Below the pieces are notes generated by a model. It was not told the origin of the DNA and did no database searches. It saw only the letters and a program-made list of their open reading frames with translations. Positions 5,174-8,364 of a stretch of 8,364 nucleotides of DNA are shown in pieces. The stretch is from positions 1-8,364 of the forward strand of contig JASHVC010000277.1 of assembly GCA_030039655.1 (NCBI GenBank), given 5' to 3'. Both the position numbers and the translations under genes were made by a program. Position 1 is the stretch's first letter, and the number at the start of each line of letters is the position of its first letter. The DNA comes from Xanthobacteraceae bacterium (GTDB lineage: Bacteria; Pseudomonadota; Alphaproteobacteria; Rhizobiales; Xanthobacteraceae).

Positions 5174-5917
5174 TCACCAGCTTCCCGACGCCCCGCCACC
5201 GCCAGATGACCCGCCACCACCGGAAAATCCGCCACCAGAATCGCTGTCGGAAGAACCGCTGCCGCGCCCGGGTCCGCTGTAAGAGATGATGGGGCCGCGA
5301 CGTCTGTCCGATGGTGGATCGTAAATCAGTCGCGCTACGAACATGATGAAAACCACCAACAAAAAACCAAGCATGTTGTTGAAGGCATGCGAAGGTTCAT
5401 CGCGGCGAACAGCAACTTTGCGCTGCCATTCCGAGGCATCGGCCGTTAACACGCCAATTATGCCGTCGACACCTCGTTCTATCCCGCCCGAATAGTCATT
5501 CACCTTGAAGCGAGGGGTGATTGCGCTGGTTATGATCACCGACGACAGTGCGTCAGTTAAAGTACCTTCGAGTCCATAGCCGACCTCAATGCGTACTCTA
5601 TGTTCGGCCGGGGCGACGAGGAGCAATACCCCATTGTTCTTTTTGGCGTCCCCAAGCTTCCAGAAGAGGAATAGCCCATTGGCATAAGTTTCGATGTCGC
5701 TTCCTTGTAATGAACTCACGGTGGCGACAACGAGTTGAATGCTGGAGTTTTCTTCGAGAGTTTCGAGCTTGGCCTCGACGGCGCTGCGGCTTTGCGCCGT
5801 CATGATGCCTGCTTGATCGACTACCCGACCAGTCAGTGCTGGGAAAACAAGGGCGAGGGCAACCGAGGTGATGCAGACGACGAGTGCTGCAGTTACGCAG
5901 GCTGCTACTACCTTCAT
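5174..5917 (-). CDS. TPM-domain (YgcG-like) membrane-anchored protein
   Basis: A 247-aa protein from ATG 5917. A signal sequence (MKVVAACVTAALVVCITSVA, then LALVFPA) leads into the TPM_phosphatase domain (about 26-160). That domain opens with PALTGRVVDQAGIM (26-39) and holds the block AKKNNGVLLLVAPAEHRVRI (91-110), which ends the strand before EVGYGLEG; both are hallmarks of the YgcG/TPM family. A membrane helix follows (MLGFLLVVFIMFVARLIY, 182-199) and then a Gly/Ser-rich tail ending GGGGASGSW, also typical. Plant TPM proteins act in photosystem II repair with acid-phosphatase activity; the bacterial function is poorly defined. A TTG at 5977 would add 20 residues, but the signal peptide argues for 5917. 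It probably lies in an operon behind the repeat protein at 6421. Expected location: inner membrane with the TPM domain in the periplasm. Confidence 0.9.
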   Translation of the reverse strand: MKVVAACVTAALVVCITSVALALVFPALTGRVVDQAGIMTAQSRSAVEAKLETLEENSSIQLVVATVSSLQGSDIETYANGLFLFWKLGDAKKNNGVLLLVAPAEHRVRIEVGYGLEGTLTDALSSVIITSAITPRFKVNDYSGGIERGVDGIIGVLTADASEWQRKVAVRRDEPSHAFNNMLGFLLVVFIMFVARLIYDPPSDRRRGPIISYSGPGRGSGSSDSDSGGGFSGGGGSSGGGGASGSW

Positions 5918-6004
5918 CGTACGCCCGTCAGAACTCCACTTCTGAGGATTTGCTGCACCGGCTGAGACGCAAGCCAATGGGTCTCTCGCGCCAGGATTAC
6001 CAAC

Positions 6005-6421
6005 TCAGCGATCGCTTGCGGAGGTCTCTGGCTGAGATTGTCGACGCAGCTTTGGTTCGGGGGTGTGAACGGCCGAAGGAGGGGCTGCCAGATGCTCCCA
6101 AACATTATCGACACTGTTAGCGGCTGAAGGGCGAGCTGTCAGCGGCTCCCAGGCATTAGCGACACTGCTAGCGGCTCAAGCAGGAGCTGCCAGTGGCTCC
6201 CAAACATTGTCGACGCTATTGAAGTGATATTCTTGAAGCGTGAGAAATTTAACAAAGTCAATATTGTCGCGTGCCGTTGGCAGCTCATACGCTGGAAGAG
6301 GCTTCCAAGTGTTTTCAACATTATTGAAATAATATCCCCGAGCTTCCAAGCTTTGCGCGAGGCTGGGGGTTGTAGCTCCTAAGCACAGAGCCACAGTTAA
6401 AAGAACGCTAATCCGCGGCAC
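6005..6421 (-). pseudogene. Secreted W-repeat protein interrupted by an in-frame TGA
   Basis: GTG 6421 has a strong ribosome site (AAGGAGG, 6427-6433) and opens a protein with a clear signal peptide (MPRISVLLTVALCLGATTPS, cleavage near SLA-Q at residues 22-23). The mature part holds YYFNNVENTWKPL and YHFNSVDNVWEPL. A TGA at 6176-6178 ends it at 81 aa, yet the same frame continues through ANAWEPLTA and NSVDNVWEHLAAP to a TGA at 6005-6007. Aligned by repeat, the stop sits where the next two units have Ser (TCA, TCG), so a single C-to-G change in TCA explains it. Without that change the protein would be about 137 aa. Exported or envelope-associated; function unknown; the TPM gene follows 87 bp after 6005. 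An alternative is that the 81-aa form is the real product. A weak promoter candidate (TTGACG, then TAAACA at 19-bp spacing; 6459-6489) lies upstream. Confidence 0.7.
6071..6223 (-). repeat. Three 51-bp coding repeats (17-aa units)
   Basis: The TGG codons at 6200-6202, 6149-6151 and 6098-6100 are exactly 51 bp apart. On the minus strand each unit begins TGGGAGC and carries CTGGCAGC or CTGACAGC, then GCCGCTA(G/A)CAGTGTCG and AATG in the better-preserved copies. The unit at the left is degenerate at its 3' end. The array straddles the TGA at 6176-6178. Confidence 0.75.
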
Positions 6422-6433
6422 TTGGGCCTCCTT

Positions 6434-6952
6434 GGCGACGCGAGACTGCTGCGCTCAATGTTTACCGGCTGAAACCTAACAATCGTCAAACTCCAGGTGC
6501 GATTCAGGATGCAAGGATCCCGATCGGGAGGCATGTCACTTTTTTCGACGCGATTGGGTGTGATAACCGACATGGCACCGTTTTGTCGAAGAGACGTTCC
6601 TGGCCCATCGATGCGCAAGCGCTTTTAATCGTGTACGACAAGCGATCCTCCAACTGCTCCATCATATAAAGCAGGGCGCGTGACCCGGCCACAGAGAGCT
6701 TCAAAGATCGGCAGTATGCCGCACAGATCGTTCCGCAATCTTGGACATAGATGCAACCCTCACCGAAATCTCGAACAAGCGATCTGAACTGACCAACGAT
6801 CCCAATGTCTGTTCCTCGAAGAGGACGGGCCGGTCCAAGCCCCCTTACTGACGCTCCATTCGAAAGGCATCTTCACGTGATGGAAGATGCTATGGGGCGG
6901 CGGCGAGGATATTGCATTCCATCGTTGCTGATGTGAACCGATGGAGCGCCCC
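6434..6952. other. 520-bp gap left of the IS110 transposase; possible gene remnant and IS left end
   Basis: No confident gene. A minus-strand frame is open from about 6873 to the TGA at 6504, with protein-like stretches such as FRSLVRDFGEGC and MMEQLEDRLSY but no start codon before TTG 6704; it may be the 3' remnant of a gene interrupted by the insertion sequence. Closer to the transposase are an 8-bp hairpin (6867-6890) and an inverted pair CGCTCCAT (6852-6859) / ATGGAGCG (6941-6948). The left boundary of the element cannot be fixed by eye. Confidence 0.4.
6867..6890. other. Perfect 8-bp hairpin upstream of the IS110 transposase
   Basis: GCATCTTC (6867-6874) pairs with GAAGATGC (6883-6890) around an eight-base loop, 63 bp before the transposase start. 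No T-run follows. It could be part of the left end of the element, a structured leader, or a bridge-RNA segment. Confidence 0.5.
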
Positions 6953-8113
6953 ATGCAGAAGTCGAACGACCTAAGCCGATCCCTCACCGCCCTGGAACCG
7001 CACGGCACACTGATAGCGGTCATTGAGATGAGCCTGTCGAGCTGGCTCGTTGCCAGTGTCGTGCCTGGCGTCGAGCGCCAGCCGTTGAAAAAGCTCGCGG
7101 TCGATGAGAACGCATTGCTGAAACTGCTGCATCGATGGCGAGAGGAAGCGGAGCAAGCAGGACGCAAGATCAAGCGCATTGCGGTCGCCTTCGAGGCTGG
7201 CCGTGACGGATTCTGGCTGGCGCGCTGGCTCAAGGCGCGCGATATCGAGGCTTACGTCATTCACGCATCGAGTGTGGCGGTGTCTCGCGAGCATCGGCGC
7301 GCCAAGACTGACCGGCTCGATACTGAGCTACTCAAACGCTCTTTTCTCGGCTGGCTGCGCGGCGAGCGTGATCACTGTAAGATGGTCGAGATCCCGACAA
7401 TGAAGGACGAGGATGCCAAGCGGCCTAACCGCGAGCATGACAGCCTCATTGGAGAGCGAAGTCGGATCATCAACCGAATGAAGGCCGCGTTGGTTCGGCT
7501 CGGCATCCGCGGCTTCAATCCCAAACTGAAAAGGGCCGCCACGCGCCTCGGTGGCTTGCGCACGCCTGAGGGCGAGCCAATCCCACCCAACGCGCTGGCT
7601 GAGTTACGTCGCGACATGGAGCGCCGACGGCTCGTCAATAATCAAATCCGCCAGATTGAGCAGGAGCGCCTGGAGCGCATCGAACAAGCGCCCTGTGATG
7701 GACCGCACGTCATGGTGCGCCTGTTAGCGCGCGTGATGGGGGTCGGTATTGAGACGGCCGACATGCTGGCGCACGAGGTGTTGTCGCGAAACATGCGCGA
7801 CCGACGGGCCATAGCGCGTTATGCCGGCCTCACTGGTTCACCCGACGAGAGCGGAAGGAAACGCCGAGAGAAAGGGTTGGCTCGCTCGGGCAATGCCAGG
7901 GTCCGACGCGGCATGATTCAATTGGCGTGGCGGTTCCTTCTACACCAGAAGAACAGCGCCTTAACGAAGTGGTTTCGATTCCGCACCGAGAACGCTCGCG
8001 GTACTCGAAAGGCCATGATCGTGGCCTTGGCTCGCAAGCTATTGATCGCCCTGTGGCGGCTCGTGCGGGAGGGCGTTGTTCCGGACGGCGTTATCTTGCG
8101 TCCGGCAGAATGA
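6953..8113 (+). CDS. IS110-family transposase, E-variant
   Basis: A 386-aa IS110-family transposase, complete. The N-terminal RuvC-like domain has AVIEMSLSSWLVASVVPGV (22-40, Glu25 in place of the usual first Asp), AFEAGRDGFWLARWLK (79-94, Glu81) and KTDRLDTELL (118-127, Asp120 and Asp123). The C-terminal Transposase_20 part has LLARVMGVGIETADML (257-272), ARYAGLTGSPDESG and LARSGNARVRRGM (309-321), with Ser312 the expected nucleophile. I recall a large IS110 subgroup with the same IE(L/M)S replacement, so the Glu is probably normal here. GGAG at 6943-6946 supports ATG 6953 over ATG 6941. Elements of this family integrate using a bridge RNA from a non-coding end. Unbroken frame, so possibly active. 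Confidence 0.93.
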   Translation: MQKSNDLSRSLTALEPHGTLIAVIEMSLSSWLVASVVPGVERQPLKKLAVDENALLKLLHRWREEAEQAGRKIKRIAVAFEAGRDGFWLARWLKARDIEAYVIHASSVAVSREHRRAKTDRLDTELLKRSFLGWLRGERDHCKMVEIPTMKDEDAKRPNREHDSLIGERSRIINRMKAALVRLGIRGFNPKLKRAATRLGGLRTPEGEPIPPNALAELRRDMERRRLVNNQIRQIEQERLERIEQAPCDGPHVMVRLLARVMGVGIETADMLAHEVLSRNMRDRRAIARYAGLTGSPDESGRKRREKGLARSGNARVRRGMIQLAWRFLLHQKNSALTKWFRFRTENARGTRKAMIVALARKLLIALWRLVREGVVPDGVILRPAE

Positions 8114-8364
8114 ACGGAGGAAGCTGAAGGCACCACGATAGTTTCGGCCTTGTCCGTACGCTTGTGAACGGACGCCGATGACGTTCGAGGTGGCGGAATC
8201 CCGAAGATGCCCCTTGGCCTATACGCCGAATGGAAGAATGGGTCCGCCGCTTCGGAGCTTCGCTGCCGATGCGCATGACTGCATCATGGTTCGGGTCCTT
8301 AGACCTACCGGATACAAGGTTGTGGCGCGATTGAACCGCGCCCGAAAGCGAGCTCCCCTCTGAT
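8114..8364. other. Non-coding right flank of the IS110 element with several hairpins
   Basis: No convincing gene; the open frame across most of it has an implausible composition. Hairpins: GTCCGT/ACGGAC (8152-8157, 8168-8173), GGTC-CTTA-GACC near 8300, and GGCGCG/CGCGCC (8324-8329, 8337-8342). Such a structured stretch after the transposase fits the right end of an IS110/IS1111-type element and could encode its bridge RNA (inference). The element's right end may lie beyond the window. Confidence 0.45.

Noticed and set aside
6760..7233. Minus-strand 157-aa frame opposite the transposase
   Set aside because: Mostly antisense to the well-supported IS110 transposase; Ser/Arg-rich as expected for a shadow frame.
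8178..8363. Plus-strand 61-aa frame after the transposase
   Set aside because: Lies in the hairpin-rich right flank of the element, lacks a ribosome site and has no recognisable domain.
1..8364. CRISPR array or tRNA genes
   Set aside because: The short repeats are tandem or coding, without spacers of constant length; no cloverleaf was recognised.

Overview
The window looks like an accessory stretch of an alphaproteobacterial genome, most likely Bradyrhizobium or a close relative. The support is indirect: two very short Flp/IVb pilins, two small hypothetical proteins of types I recognise from Bradyrhizobiaceae (a 64-aa protein beginning MPEYRIF and a 74-aa protein with a YRLYAAHCLKIAQ motif), GC-rich short genes with long gaps between them, and several mobile-element traces. 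No rRNA or tRNA gene was found.

Left part (1-2368). The minus strand carries the 5' end of a Tat-exported LCAT/lipase-like alpha/beta hydrolase that runs off the left edge. Just upstream of it is a minus-strand reading frame broken by one in-frame TAG. That frame meets, head to head, a plus-strand pair: a small serine recombinase and a RepA-like AAA ATPase with a C-terminal helix-turn-helix. The pair looks like a small mobile or plasmid-derived cassette inserted beside, or into, the broken gene.

Middle (2369-4776). An 880-bp gene-poor zone holds a 9-bp inverted repeat, a 20-bp tandem repeat array, a second array of about 20-22 bp period (both resemble IS21-type terminal repeats), and two strong plus-strand terminator hairpins with no obvious gene in front of them. 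Then come the 64-aa and 74-aa small proteins and the first Flp pilin, followed by a possible 28-aa membrane peptide and another 565-bp gene-free gap with a minus-oriented terminator.

Right-middle (4777-6421). The second Flp pilin and its own terminator face a minus-strand pair: a secreted protein with W-centred repeats, then a membrane-anchored TPM-domain (YgcG-like) protein. The repeat protein stops at a TGA, but its 51-bp repeats continue in the same frame for another 57 codons, so the gene appears cut short by a recent nonsense change.

Right end (6434-8364). An apparently intact IS110-family transposase of the E-D-D variant is flanked by non-coding DNA with hairpins on both sides. A bridge RNA would be expected there, but I cannot assign one by eye. 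The gap to its left holds a 370-bp open minus frame that could be a remnant of an older gene.

Functionally, the pilins, TPM protein and repeat protein are all predicted to act at the cell envelope. The recombinase/ATPase pair and IS110 are mobile DNA. No tad secretion genes are in view, so the pilins must rely on machinery elsewhere or serve another role.
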